A stretch of DNA of 64,000 nt, taken from positions 1-64,000 of the forward strand of contig RXIC02000066.1 of assembly GCA_003952965.2 (NCBI GenBank). Direction: 5' to 3'. The notes beneath the pieces are model-generated. The model did not search any database. It was not told the DNA's origin and worked only from the letters and a program-made list of their open reading frames with translations. The stretch comes from Morella rubra. Lineage: Eukaryota; Streptophyta; Magnoliopsida; Fagales; Myricaceae. Made by a program: the position numbers and the translations under genes. Shown here one piece after another: positions 11,028-23,900 of the stretch. Within the stretch, counting starts at the first letter, position 1; every line of letters starts with the position of its first letter.

Positions 11028-14000
11028 ATATAAACACCGTATTTATGGGTTTCATGCTGTTCTTGGCGCCATATGTGGAATTGGTGACTTCGTAATTTCA
11101 CTATGATAAACGAAACACGAGACTGGGCGTTGCCTATATGGATGTTCAAGCTAATGTGTCAACTGTTTGAGACAATTACTCAGTCGACCTTTTTAGCGCA
11201 TTACCCTTCTTTCTGTAGTGGCCAGTGTTGGCGTGTGTGGGTGCATTTTTGGAGAGACAGCCAGATAGCCATATTCTTTTCAAGAAAGAAAGGCAACTCT
11301 GGAAAGTAGGTTTTCAAGTTCAAGGTCGTTGATTTTTATCAGAAATAAATTCTTTACTCCGCAAGGGGATGATTGATTATACTATGTGATATCTTTCTAG
11401 CCGTAATAAAAAAAAAAAAAAAAAATCTTTCTAGCATTAAAATTGACCGTTGGAACTTTTTTTGAAGGTGTATTGTCACTGAAGAAGAATATTGATGATG
11501 CGGTTATCCGTGCTGAGATGTTTGCACCAACTGCTCTGGAACTTGAGGAAGCACGACGGATCAAGCAGGAAGAAATGATACGTGACTGTAACCTGTGGGA
11601 TGATCCAGCTAAATCTGATAAGATGCTTGTCAAGTTAGCGGATGTTGCCAAAGTGGTTGATGCTCTTAAAGACCTAACATACAAGGTGATGTACTATTGT
11701 TAGTGTCATTGGTGCCCTAACAAAAAAGCTGGATTTCCCTTTACATCCTTTACGGAGATGTACATATAGTGGCAATCCTCCGTTGGCTAGATGAATAATG
11801 GGAGTCTAAAAGGTTTATTTTTGATGAACTGCAATTTCCATAGTGAAGTCTTAAAACTAGCTCGTTCAGTGGCCTTTAAATTTGCCCATTTTTTGTATGA
11901 AGGTGCATATGGATGTTTCTGCATTGTATGCTGTAATATCTGCTTATTTTGAACTCAGAAGCATCTGAGGTACCTGTCAATCAGTATTTTGTTTGCTCAA
12001 TGAGTGTGGGTCTACAGCTGTTAAAGCTGAATTCTTTTAAGATATCCAAGACCACAGAACTTCATCAAATGTATAAGTTGCCATCTTTCTTTCCTTGAAC
12101 AAGATGACTTTATATGATTTTTAGCTAATTTCTTCACTGAAATCTTTTAAGATATCCAGGAGCACAGAACTTCATCAAATGTATAAGTTGCCATCTTTCT
12201 TTCCTAGAACAAGATGAATTTATATGATTTTTAGCTGATTTCTTCAGGCAGAAGAAGCAAAGCTGATCACAGAGTTGGCTGAGATGAATGCTATCAACTA
12301 CGGACTTTTTGATCTAGCGTATAATGCATCTTTAGATACTAGCAAGTTTTTGGATCGTTACCGGATATCCAAGCTTCTTAAGGGGCAGTATGACTTAGAG
12401 GGAGCATGTATAATTATTACTGCTAGATCTGGAGGCATTTACTCTGAGGTTTGGAAATCACCTTTTGCTTTTTACTCTTACTCTGACTGGAACAGCAACT
12501 TGTGCATTTGTTAACTAGCCTTAGAATTGACATGTTAGTGTTGTCGCATGGCTTCTGTGTTCCTAAATTGATCCTGCGCTTCCATTAACTTTTTATTGGA
12601 GTAACTGGTTTACAACTAATGCATGTTAGAACTTATGTTTGGCCCTTGAAATTTCACAAAAATTGGGTGAGGTAGTTCTGGTTCTGTAAGCACAGAAGCT
12701 CAAAACAAAATTTAAATTCCAAATCCTTGGGTCCCAGACAACATTATCACTGTAGCTCTTGTGCTGAACACTTTTGTGGTTAATTATAATCACTTTCCTG
12801 GTCTAGAATAGTTACACATTCTTAAAATACTTGTGATACTGCTTTAAGAATCAGGTCATTAATAATCTTGGTTTGCTCCAAAGCTAGTACAATTGAACGG
12901 GGCTGCTCTGGACTCTTAACTATACTAGCTGTTGAATACCAGATGTTTTCCTAAATTGATTTCAAAAGATAATGCCATAATGAATAAGATACGGCTCACC
13001 TATAAACATTCTCTTCCAAGGACAAACAAGTATGACAAGTAAACCTTTTGAACTGTGGTTCATCTGACTCTCTTTGAGCCTTCTCTTAGAATGTTGCCCT
13101 TGTTTGATGTGAAAATGTAAATAGCAGATGGTATACTCTGGCACTAATTACATGGAAGTCAACCACTAAAGCCTCACTTTTGTGCAGGTCCTATAGAGTC
13201 TTGATGTTCCACCCCCCCCCCCCCCCCTTTTCTCTCTCTGACTTTATTTTTCATATTTATTTCTTAGATCTGGGCAGAGCAACTCCTAAACATGTATTCC
13301 AAATGGGCCACAAAGCAAGGTTATAACGGAAGGGTGGTTGAGAAATGTACTTCCAAGAATGGTGGCATCAAGATGGCCACAATAGAGTTTGAATTTGATT
13401 GTGCATATGGCTATCTTTCAGGAGAGAGGGGTGTTCACTACATGATAGATTCTCAAACTGGGCCTGTTCTGCATGAGGTATGGCTACTGATTACTTTCTG
13501 ACCTATTAGAACATAATTTTTCTGAAATTGCTCTTATTTGTTTGGGGGTCATAAAGTATCCATGCAAAAAATCTTGTTTTTGCACTAAAAGAGGTTTGCT
13601 GATCCTCCGCATCATGTTATCAGCTTCCACCTCTCACCTGGCACCTTAAAGACCTTTTCTTGTGTTTGTAGGAGTTATATCTGTTTTCTCTCTCCCTCCC
13701 TCTCCCCCTCTCTTTCTCAAGCTCACACACGCAATGTCTTTCTGACTTTGTCCACCTATTCATTTGAGTTCTGCACCCATAACAGGGGATCAAAATTTGA
13801 TAATGAAATAGAAGACTAGGATGGTTATTTTCCAGAAGTCGATTTCTGCCCATGACTCAAGCTATGTTCGCATAGCATGACATATTTTCCTGAATCCAAA
13901 ATGCAAAATCATTCAGTAACTTCTTATGCCCTTATAATCAGCTTAGGTAATGAACTTTTGTTAAACTGTTTTGTATGCTAATATTGCAATCTTGCAGGCT

Positions 14001-14925
14001 TTTGCAGCATGTGTGGACGTTGTTCCTCTCTTTCTGCAAACAGCTTATGACCAACAAATTGACGATGAAGACTTAGTTGTCTCATCAACCCCGAAAGAGG
14101 AAAGTGGATCTGAACGAAGTATTTGCATTCGACATAAACCCACTGGCATACGTGTTCAATCCTCAGGTGTCTATTTATTTATGTTTTTTTTATTTGTTTG
14201 TATTGCTTATCCTCAGGTATTTAATATTACCACCAATCATGATAATCTAATCTTCTTCTTAGAAGAATTCTGGAGGCAAAGAGCTAACACTTAGTTCACA
14301 CAAACACATATGCATGGTGGAGTAGGGGGTAGTTTGGGGAGGAACTAGTTTTCTTAATGATCCTACTACCAGAACTTAGTTCATTTAGAAATTGCGTTGT
14401 ATATTTTTATAGAATGGGTTTGCTTAGCACTTTTACCTCGTAAAAGGCAGGTTCAAGCCTAATCAAGCTTTACCCACGTCCAAAACTTAAGAGCTAAACA
14501 TAAGACCATTGATTTACTTCCAAACTAGTAAACTATTTCTGTTTTCTTATAGAGAAAAATTTGTTTGCCACTTCCAACTTTACATTCCACACTGATAATT
14601 TGATTTCGTGTCTGAGGATACTCTGCATTTGAGTCTATCAATATTATTTGCAGGTGAGAGGAGCCGCTTTGCAAACAAGATCAAGGCCCTTAATCGATTG
14701 GAAGCCAAACTTCTTGTAATAGCGAGGGAGCAAGGAGTTTCCAGTGTAAGTAGCATAAAGAGAGATGACATTGTCGAGTTGTGGGAAAAAGAAACTCGAA
14801 GGTATTTGTCTCATCCATACAAGCTAGTACAAGATGTGAAAACTGGCCTCCAATTGGCCGACCTGAATTCCGTTTTGGATGGAAATATTGAACCTCTTAT
14901 TGAAGCTCATATCAATATAAGATAG
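10797..14925 (+). CDS. PRFB3: PrfB3, release-factor-like plastid RNA stability protein
   Basis: Exons are 10797-10974, 11468-11685, 12248-12448, 13268-13477, 13998-14166 and 14654-14925. They give 415 residues, close to the roughly 400 of Arabidopsis PrfB3. The first 60 residues are rich in Ser, Ala and Arg, as in a chloroplast transit peptide. The body follows bacterial RF2: a helical domain with NLWDDPAKSDKMLVKLA, then ARSGG-IWAEQLLNMYSKWA, GYLSGERGVHYMI, and IRHKPTGIRVQSSGERSRFA with ALNRLEAKLL. The GGQ peptidyl-tRNA hydrolysis motif should precede the IRHKPTGI block but is replaced by KEESGSER, and no stop-codon recognition tripeptide is visible. Arabidopsis PrfB3 has lost the same motifs and stabilises plastid petB mRNA, so I infer that job here. 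The exon 1 donor (GTCGAC) is weak and was chosen because it keeps frame. Confidence 0.85.
10988..11031. repeat. CT microsatellite with TATC/TA tail
   Basis: About 16 CT units run into a short TATC and TA repeat in intron 1 of PRFB3, just after the proposed exon 1 donor. It is likely to vary in length between individuals. Confidence 0.9.
12033..12247 (+). repeat. 110-bp tandem duplication at the 3' end of PRFB3 intron 2
   Basis: Copy 1 (12033-12137) and copy 2 (12143-12247) are offset by exactly 110 bp and nearly identical, sharing for example AGATATCCA and TATAAGTTGCCATCTTTCTT. Copy 2 ends TTTCTTCAG at exon 3, the real 3' splice site. Copy 1 ends TTTCTTCAC, so its acceptor AG is lost. The branch-point and pyrimidine region is therefore present twice with only one working acceptor. 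Confidence 0.9.
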
Positions 14926-17900
14926 GTGCCTTCCACTTCTTCCTTTTTAGTATTCGAAGTCACTCATTTGAAATGATCTGAATCCACCCTTTTTCACTTG
15001 ATCAGTTTCTCTGATATCCTCTGGTCCACTTCACTGCTTTATGCTCTTGGTACGTTTTGGATCTGCTATACTTCCTGTTTTAAGTTGCTATTTATAATTC
15101 CGGAGGTACTCCGACCTCTTGATTTAGTGACATATCCTGATGAAAATTTAGTGACATATCCTGATTTTCATCCTTAAACCGTGTCGGCTTCTAGCCACGA
15201 GGGATTCTAACTGCAATTCTTTCTTCATGATGGCTATTGTTAACAAAGCGCAAGTCATTTGTTGTTTCTTTTACTTGTTCCTTTCAGAGAAGAGTGGGTC
15301 ATATTACTCATATCTAACACAATTGGACCAGAAAACGAATCTTTCTTTTCATATTGTCCAAGACAGCTGCATTTCTCATCAAATTTAGTTGGGTAGGAGT
15401 AGGCCCAGCCGGAAGTGGTGGTTGTTGTAGGCACCATGACTACTATCAGAATCATATTTTCACCACCAGTTCTCTTTGTGACCCGAACTATGGAGTTATT
15501 ACTGCACCTACCGTAGTACCGAATACGAAAGAGAGATGTCAACGGTACTTGCTTCGGCACTTGTCCCATGATTCTGATTGTTCACCCCTCGCTAACAAGT
15601 GGGTGTGATGTGTGGCGTCGGACCCGCCATATTCCCAGGAAAGCAAAGAACAAGACAAAATCAGCCGGCCTGTTAGCACTTTTTATAACCATTCTGCTGC
15701 CTGGCTATTGTTTAACGAAAAATGGGTTCGGTTGGATGAATTCATGTGGGTTTGGTTCAGTCGGTGTCAAAGAAAGTTGATCCAAACCCATAATGTCGCT
15801 GTCTAGTTTTTGGTTAGAACAGAACGAGTGTGTGAACCAGATCATAATGCGTATCTGATTAACCAGATAAAGACAATGAAAACATTGCTGGTTTTCCTTT
15901 CTTTAGTTCCAATTATACACACCAACAAGTAGTGTGTACGACATTACCCAGAATATCCTCGGATCTTTCCTTAAAAAAATGAAATTGTTACAGCTTTTGA
16001 ATACCTTTTGCACGTTTCAGTCAGTAGTGTATACGACTACATAAGGTTCCTCGTTGACTTGAAAAATGTGTAATTTCCTTCAAATCGAGTTGGAAGAAAC
16101 ACTGAAGAAGAAATAATTTTAATAAGCCCATCTTTGGTAACATGGATGAGCAAAACGTCCAAAGTTTTTTTTTTTTTTTTTTTTTTTATCGAAGATGGTG
16201 TACATTCTATTGGATTTGAAAAAAAGGTGTTAAAATTTGGAAAAAATTATTGGAATTTAAAAAAAAGTAATGGTAAAAAATTTTGAAATTTTTTTCATGT
16301 ATAACTAAACATATGATCAATTTCCCTAGTTATAATAATTAAAAACATGAGGTGTTTCCATAAATTTTAACAAGATTTTCATACCTGACAATCTTATCAA
16401 AAACCGTTTATTAAGGTGCACCTATCATGATAATTGTTGAGATTTTAACGAATTATGGATAAAAGTACTTGACTATTTTATTATTTCGAAACTTTTTTGG
16501 TGTTTTTATAAAGGGAAAAACAAAAACAAACAAACATGGGACCCGTAGAAGTTTGAACCCTAATCAAGATCGGCACATGTCGCTTCCTCAAAACACCGGC
16601 TTTTATTTAAGAAAAAAAATGTATAAAACAGCCGTGAAAAAATGGATGTTGCAAGCCGTTAAAACAGCCACAAAGAACGCACGGGGGAGACAAGGCTGAG
16701 AAACAAGTTTCCTCTATCATCTCCCCAAGCATAAGCCAAAGCCTGCTTCTTATGGTTCCTCAGTAAGCCACCGGTCTCACTCTCTCTCTGTCCCTTCCTC
16801 TGATGTAGCAGACGTGTTTATACAACACAAGTATGCCCAGGTGGGACGTTTCTTTACTCCTTGCATAATTTGATGACTGTTTAGTTGGTTCTTCGGTAGT
16901 GTTTTTGTTTTCCCTTCTGTTTCGTTGTTTAAAACCACAAAAAAAGATGGATTTGTCTGAAGTTTTCTGCGGCGTTGAAACTGGAGCAGGAGAAATAGGA
17001 AAGAAACAGAAAAAGTGAAGTTATAGCTGTGTGTGCGCTTTTTGTTTGGTTGAGAAACTGGGTATTTAATTTCCACCTTAGTCTCTACTCGGCTTAGTTG
17101 GTATCCAATGAAAGAAAGAGGAGCAACCGGAAAAAGCAAAAAGAGAACAAAAATGAAAGTTTCAGTGGTATGCTATGTACGGCTGCTGAGAAATGTGGGA
17201 ATGACAGAAATGGGGTAGTGACTTACTTAGTGAGCCTATCAGAAGTATTTCGCATAGCTGGATTCATAATCCTACTCGAATCTGGATTCTGAGTGGACCT
17301 ACTATGAAAATCTTTGTATGCATTTTGTAAATTTTTTACTTCTTCAGTTTGTGAGACATATGACCCCTTAAAACCTTATGTTTTCAATATTATAGTGCTG
17401 AAAACTTTGGTAGCCATCTAGATATTGTACTTGTAAGTTATTGTAAACATTTTTAAATGCGCATAGCTCTGTTTCTGCTGATATAGATAACAGTTTTGAA
17501 AGAAAAATAAGATAAACGATTCAGGGAGATTGTTGGACAATTATGTGTATAAGTATCGTCTGTATGATGATATTCCTGTAGTGAGTACAAAGGGAAGAAT
17601 AGCAGGGAATTTATCTTTATTTTTTCTTTCTTTCTTTCTTCTAATGGTTTTCTCAACCAAGGGGTTTCTTGGTATAGTGGCCAATCATGGTCCTTGTTAA
17701 GGCCATCAACGGTGACACTGGAAACCATCAAGTCTTTTATTTTGCTTTCATATTTATAATGGTAGATCATAAGAATAAGGGAAAAGCATTGCAACTTACT
17801 TGGTGGTTGTTAACATTGGCATGCCTTCTGTGGCAAATGGCAGTGCATTCTCCATGGCTTACTGTTGCAGGCATCCAGTTGTGTTCTCTGCAACATTCTT

Positions 17901-17966
17901 TGGAAAAAAGTACCCCATTGTGAAATTCATCTTGGTATGTTGACTGACTGATGTTATGCTTTGCAG
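14926..17966. other. Long region between PRFB3 and FPGS coding parts
   Basis: This 3 kb stretch holds the PRFB3 3' UTR, AT-rich sequence with long T runs near 16170, and probably the FPGS promoter and untranslated first exon(s). A segment at about 17871-17938 is flanked by TTGCAG and a GTATGT donor and could be a 5' UTR exon. Open frames at 15255-15800 and 16469-16700 resemble nothing I know. A small duplication of TTTAGTGACATATCCTGAT occurs near 15124-15165. Confidence 0.4.
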
Positions 17967-17981
17967 GGTTGATGCTTCCTG

Positions 17982-20900
17982 ATGCTTGTTTATGCGAACA
18001 GTTACCTGAAGTGTGGAGTGTTTGGAGTTTCACATTTCCATAAGAGAGAGTGTCAATTCTCCATCAAAAGAAAATGGAGCTTAACTTGTTTTCCTGCTTG
18101 TCTGGATGCACGTCATATCATTAGACACAGTACGCCCAATTTCAAACAAACTGTAGGTTCAGAATTACATGCACTCCATTTATGCTTTTTGCATGCCTCT
18201 GATAAATTAATAGTGGACGCTACTTCCAAATGAAATCACATAATTGTTCATAAAAAGAAATGGAGATAACGCAAAGTCACATCATCTCTCTAGATACAGT
18301 TAGCCCCATAAGAAACTGTATGCTCAGAATTAGACTTCTGCATGTATGCTTTTGTCCATGCCTCTGATAAATGTCTAAGAAACTCCATAATCCAACGAAC
18401 TCCAGATGAAATTAGATACTTTTTTAATTCAAAAGAAGTGCAGTTAATATGAGGCTGTTGCAAATAGGGAAAAATATAAAGCAAACTTAAATCGACCACC
18501 TCAATTTTCATGCTAGATTCTTGCAGTTTTTTTTTTTTTTTTTTTTGAGCCTGTATGTCTGAATGTGTGTGCACCTAAAAAAATGCACATGGAGATTTAT
18601 TTCCGTCCTAAATATATTGGATGTGGAGCCCTTTCAAGGAAAGCAAAATGCTGATTCTCCAGGGAATTTGTCTTCTTTGGGGCCACTCTTTCTTAGTAAG
18701 CTCAAGAAGGAAAATGTGACTGGTAGTGAGCAACTGCATTTTTTTGGGAGGATTTGTAACAAAATAAAGGTTTCTGTTTTCTTGTCATCTCTCTGGCTCT
18801 TCTTCATTGTTTCATGATCTTTGTTGTCTTCCCTTCCTTTTGTTTCTCTCATCTTCGTAGTTTGTTTACATTATGAACTTTCAGTTTTACTATTCATTAG
18901 AGATTTATCAGACGAGAAAGCTATGATTCATAGGATTGGACAGTAATCTCTGTATCTTGTTGTATGGTGTACAAGATTGTTTTTGAGTTTTCAAACTTGC
19001 CTTTTGGCTTAATGTATTAGGTGTCTAATACAAAGATGTCGTCTGAAGTCGTGGAAAAGATGGTAACTGATGTGGTTGTGAAGGAGTGTGTGCAAGATTT
19101 TCCTCTCCCATCCTCTTACGAAGCAGCCATGGAAGCACTCTCCTCTCTCATAACTCGTAGGAATCGAGGAGACAAATCATCTGTAGGTGGTAAATATGGT
19201 AAATTGGAAAGAATGTCCGAGTATCTTAAGGTAATTCTGGTGTACTTCCTGCATATTTGAAGTAATTCCACTTAAGAATGCTGCATACTCATAGCTTGCA
19301 TGCATATTTGTTGTACTAGTAATAGGTCTGATGTTCATAGTTAGCTGCTGCCACCAGCTTAAGCTTTTGCGGCTGATATTTCCAATAGGTTAAGTATGAT
19401 CTGAAGAGCATTCAGCTCAATTATCTAATAAGAGAGAGGTGGTTGGGGGGTGGAATAATTAACTTTAATTGTAATTTTTCCTCAAACCTTTCTCTCGGTT
19501 TAGTAACAGATGGTCCTTGAAGTTTGATATTGTAGTTCCTCATCCTGAAAAATATATTTTGGTGAACAAAACTTCTCGATGAACAATGAATGTTGTTTTC
19601 TGTACAGATTCTTGGCTTGAAGGAACAAATAGATGGGCTCAATATAATTCATGTTGCTGGAACTAAGGGGAAGGTACTATTCCATTTATGTTTTAGGGCA
19701 GACTAACTCGAGACCTGTTCATATGAAGTTTCAACCTTTACTATTTTGTCAGACGTTAGAAATGCCTTATCATTATGTAGCACACGTATGGTTGTTTGAC
19801 ATGACAAAAAGAACAAAGATATTAGTAGGTAAGCAAAAAAAATTGATATTTGAATATGCTTTCTTCTTGTTTAGCCAAAAAAAAAAAAAAAAGAATATGC
19901 TTTCTTCTTATTTTATGGTTTGCTTAATGGGTCCCCTTCAGGGTTCTACATGCACATTCTCCGAGGCTATTCTAAGGGAGTGTGGTTTTCAAACTGGACT
20001 TTTCACTTCCCCTCACTTAATTGATGTCAGAGAACGATTTCGTATAAATGGGTAAGTGTTCCAATGGATCACTGAAATCAACATTGTGGTTGATCCTCTG
20101 TCTTTGTTCATGTAATGGCAGCTATGGTGATGATATCAATGCCCTTTTACAGTCCCATTCTAGAAGATTTTTATTTTTCAATGAATTGGGAGTGCAATGG
20201 TTGTATTAATTGATCTATAATTTGCTACTTATCTTCAATGTACAGTAGTAGCAAATCCATAACAAGAGGGATGACCAGTGCCTGTGAAGTTCTCCAGGTT
20301 TAATTTGTGGAATACAAGAAAACAAAAGGCCACTTGACTAGAATCATGAATTTGGACCTTTAATTGCTATGAAAGTTAACTACGGAGTCATTTTATTTGC
20401 ATGCCCTTTTGTAGAAGTTGGTTAAATTACCTAGAGATTCTGTTGGAACGTCTTTGTGGATGTTTAAGGCTTCATTTGAAATCTTGTGGTTCTTGATGAT
20501 TGAAAATTCTCTGCAGAGTTAATATTCGCGTCTCATTTGGATTGCCTTTGTAGGTTGGAGATATCTGAAGATAAATTTCTACAATATTTTTGGGATTGTT
20601 GGAACCAATTGAAGGTATAATTCTTTCTATGCCATACACAAAGGAAATGAAAGTTGATAGAAAGTTAATCATGTAGTGCGGGTGGGAAACAGTGAGTGTA
20701 AGAATTTCAAATGGAAGGTTGAGTGTGTTTTAGGAAACTTAAAGCTGATGTTTAGACCCAAATGCTGAAATATGGGTTCACATTTTTATAGTGGATCACA
20801 TGTCAATACTGATTGTGTTCACGTATTGACATTATAGTGCAACGCAGGTAATTGATGCCTCTTTCCACCTCAAAATCACAACTCATAAAATAGCATTTTT

Positions 20901-23900
20901 TTTTATTCTCTAAAGTTAAAATCTGCAGGAAAAGGTTACAGAGCACCTGCCAATGCCTCCTTTATTCCAGTTCCTCACGGTTTTGGCTTTCAAAATATTT
21001 ATATGTGAAAAGGTAAGTCATGGATCCTTTGGTTGTCAATATCTTAGCAATTTTCTTGGTTCCTGTTTTGCAACTGGCTAGCAGCTGCAATGCATGCTTT
21101 TGCATCTTGTTCTCTCTCTGTGTCTCGTTCTCTCTCTTGTTTTCTTTCTTTGATCCCTGTATGACCTAGCAGATTTCACAAAGTTATTTGCCGTACGTCT
21201 CATGTATTGTGCTTGAAGACAATAGAATGGGCAAACCCTTTAAGGGACCTATACCAGTGAAAATTGAAGGGACTGTTCATTATATTCTCTACGATGGGAT
21301 GGCAGATTCTAATTCCCCAACCTTCTATATTTCTGTCTATGTTTTTTACTAGGGAGCTTTTTTTCATTTCTCCTCATTCTTTTGACTATTTGTCTTGTAT
21401 ACTTTAGGTGTGTTAGGGTTGTGTTATTCTTTTCTGTTAAATATTTATTAATGACCACCAAAAGAAAGGAGAGAGAAATTTAAGTTAGGACATTTTATAT
21501 AGGATACACGTTATGGGGAAAGAAAAAGGGCCTGAGATACAAAGGAGTTTGTATTTAAACTATGTACATACCTACATATGTGCATCTCATTTATTTGGCT
21601 CAAACCGCAGCCTTGCCCCTGAAATCAAGAAGATCCTCTTTCATGTTATTCTAGCCATTCAGATATGAACCATCTCCAATTAACTCTACTGTAAGATCTC
21701 ATTTTGCAACCTAAAGTAAGAACAAGAGATCACCCCGTTTATCCATTTCTAACACACAAAGCATCAAGCCATATAGCTTTATAAAAACATTAATTCTCCA
21801 CCAACCTATGATTTAACTAAATACATTTTATGTCCTCAAATCATTGTGCCTTTCTATGGCTTTCAAGCAATGTGCTACTATGCGAGTATGAGTAGAATCC
21901 TAATTTGGTTATCCATCATCTTAAGCAATTTGTAATGATCAACAGTTGCATCTGATAAGGTATCACAGTTTCTTTAACTATTGTGTCAGGAACAATTTTG
22001 TCTCTGAAAATAGTTCCTCTCTGTAGGTCGATGTTGCTATTATTGAAGTTGGTCTTGGGGGCCAGAAGGACTCAACAAATGTGGTATGGATTCTCTCTCT
22101 CCTTCCTCTAGTGGTATATTCCTACTTGTAGAATTATCTAGATTCATATTTTTTCAATCTTTTCAAAGTTCTCATTTGTGTGTTTAAATGCTAACCATTG
22201 ATTTTAGATAAAAGATAAATTGCCTTCTTTTTTCAAAAAACCTTCTTTTTAGCATTTTTTTTGGAAATATTGCAAGCATGAATAAATTTTGATGATCATG
22301 ACGATTGGTCATGAGCCATGCAGATTGAAAAGCCTATTGTCTGTGGCATTGCTTCTCTGGGGATGGATCATACAGAGACCTTGGGTGCGTGCTTTCTGAC
22401 TCAATAAGTTTGTTGTGTTTGGTTTTCTATGGATCCAGTTCTATCTCAATGTCCAGAAAATGGGAAACTTATTTCTGTTTGGGTGATTAACCTGTTTGAC
22501 TCTAGTAGCAAACTATTTTGCTTTTGGTATTCCTCTTTAGTTTTTCCTCATCTGTAGCACACTGAAAGATGATGTATCTGGATGCCTAAGTTTGATCTTA
22601 ACTTTTAATATGCAGGAAATACCCTTGGATCGATAGCTTCACACAAGGCTGGAATTTTTAAGGTATAAACCTCCTTTAAGCAGCTCAGACAATAATGTAT
22701 TTGGTTCTCTTTATTAATGGGGTTTTTATTGCAATACTTCTGTTTTGATTATTCGAAGTGGCAGTTTTCATTTACAAGTATTTTCTGAATTGGGTTGATG
22801 TGTTCCCTGCTCCTGAAGCCTCAAATTCCTGCATTCACGGTACCCCAACTTTCTGAAGCAATGGATGTTATTCTGGAGAGGGCCCATGAACTGAAGGTAA
22901 TCACATTCTTCAGAATTACCTGAAAAAATCTTGTCAAAGATTTACGACTATATTGTTCCTTATGAAGTGCCTGCATTGCTACTAATGTCTTGCTGAAATT
23001 ACTTCAGCTTGCCTTGACATGAGCTGCTCTTTGTTGTTTTTAGGGGAAAATCATTAGTCACAGGTTCCTAGTTCATGAGTTGGTTTAGCTGGTGACCCGA
23101 GGACTCTTTTGTGTTTAGCTTGGCAGATTAGATCAGTTTCTGAATCTATTCCAGTTTTAGCATATTTGGTCCTGTTTTGTATGACGACATGATCTGATGA
23201 GAATGTGTTCTCATGTATCTGTGTTTTCGTCTGTGTTTGTTTTTTCTTTTCTCAGACAGGTGATGTCTTGAATGAATAATATAATCATAAATGGTGTTAC
23301 CACTTTCATTATGCAAGTGATAACTCTCAAAACATAGTTATTTAATTAAAGTACCATCAACTCCGGAGCCTACAAATACCGAGGTATTCAGATCTGTTTC
23401 AACTTCATTGTATTTAGATTGAATTAAGAAAATAAGTATACGTGGATGTTCTATTGAAGCATGATTCTCTGTGACAAGCCTTATCTAGCAGCACTATGTG
23501 CTTATTCAATCTGGGATGCTTAGCATGCATGCATACAATAAAGAGGAAAGACTACTAAACTTGAAACTGTGCCAATCTGAAGGAATGACTATCGTCATAC
23601 GTTTTTTTATTTCCATTGGTTCTCTGATTATATTTCATACCAGAAGTAATAACAAAAAATTAGTCCACGTTTAACACTTACAAATGTACCTGCAACCACA
23701 TCATGTTAACAGCAACAACTTAAATACATGTTCAAACACACATATGCATACGTGCACATGGACACAATCACCCATTCAGACAATGACTGATGAATTGATA
23801 GTGATATAGCTAATTTATTTATTCTTATCGTTTCAGGTTCCATTGAATGTAGCTGCACCTCTGGATAAGACAAAGTTGGGTGGGTTGAAGCTTAGCTTGT

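Noticed and set aside
13210..13228. Poly-C tract in PRFB3 intron 3
   Set aside because: It lies about 40-60 bp before the exon 4 acceptor and looks like an ordinary pyrimidine-rich run. I see no conserved motif.
14413..14462. tRNA-like A-box and B-box sequences (GGTTCAAGCC)
   Set aside because: No cloverleaf could be folded around the B-box-like motif, no acceptor stem pairs, and it lies inside a PRFB3 intron. At most it is a very old SINE trace.
15255..15806. Overlapping open frames on both strands between PRFB3 and FPGS
   Set aside because: Both strands are open over the same bases, with no motif and no splice continuity.
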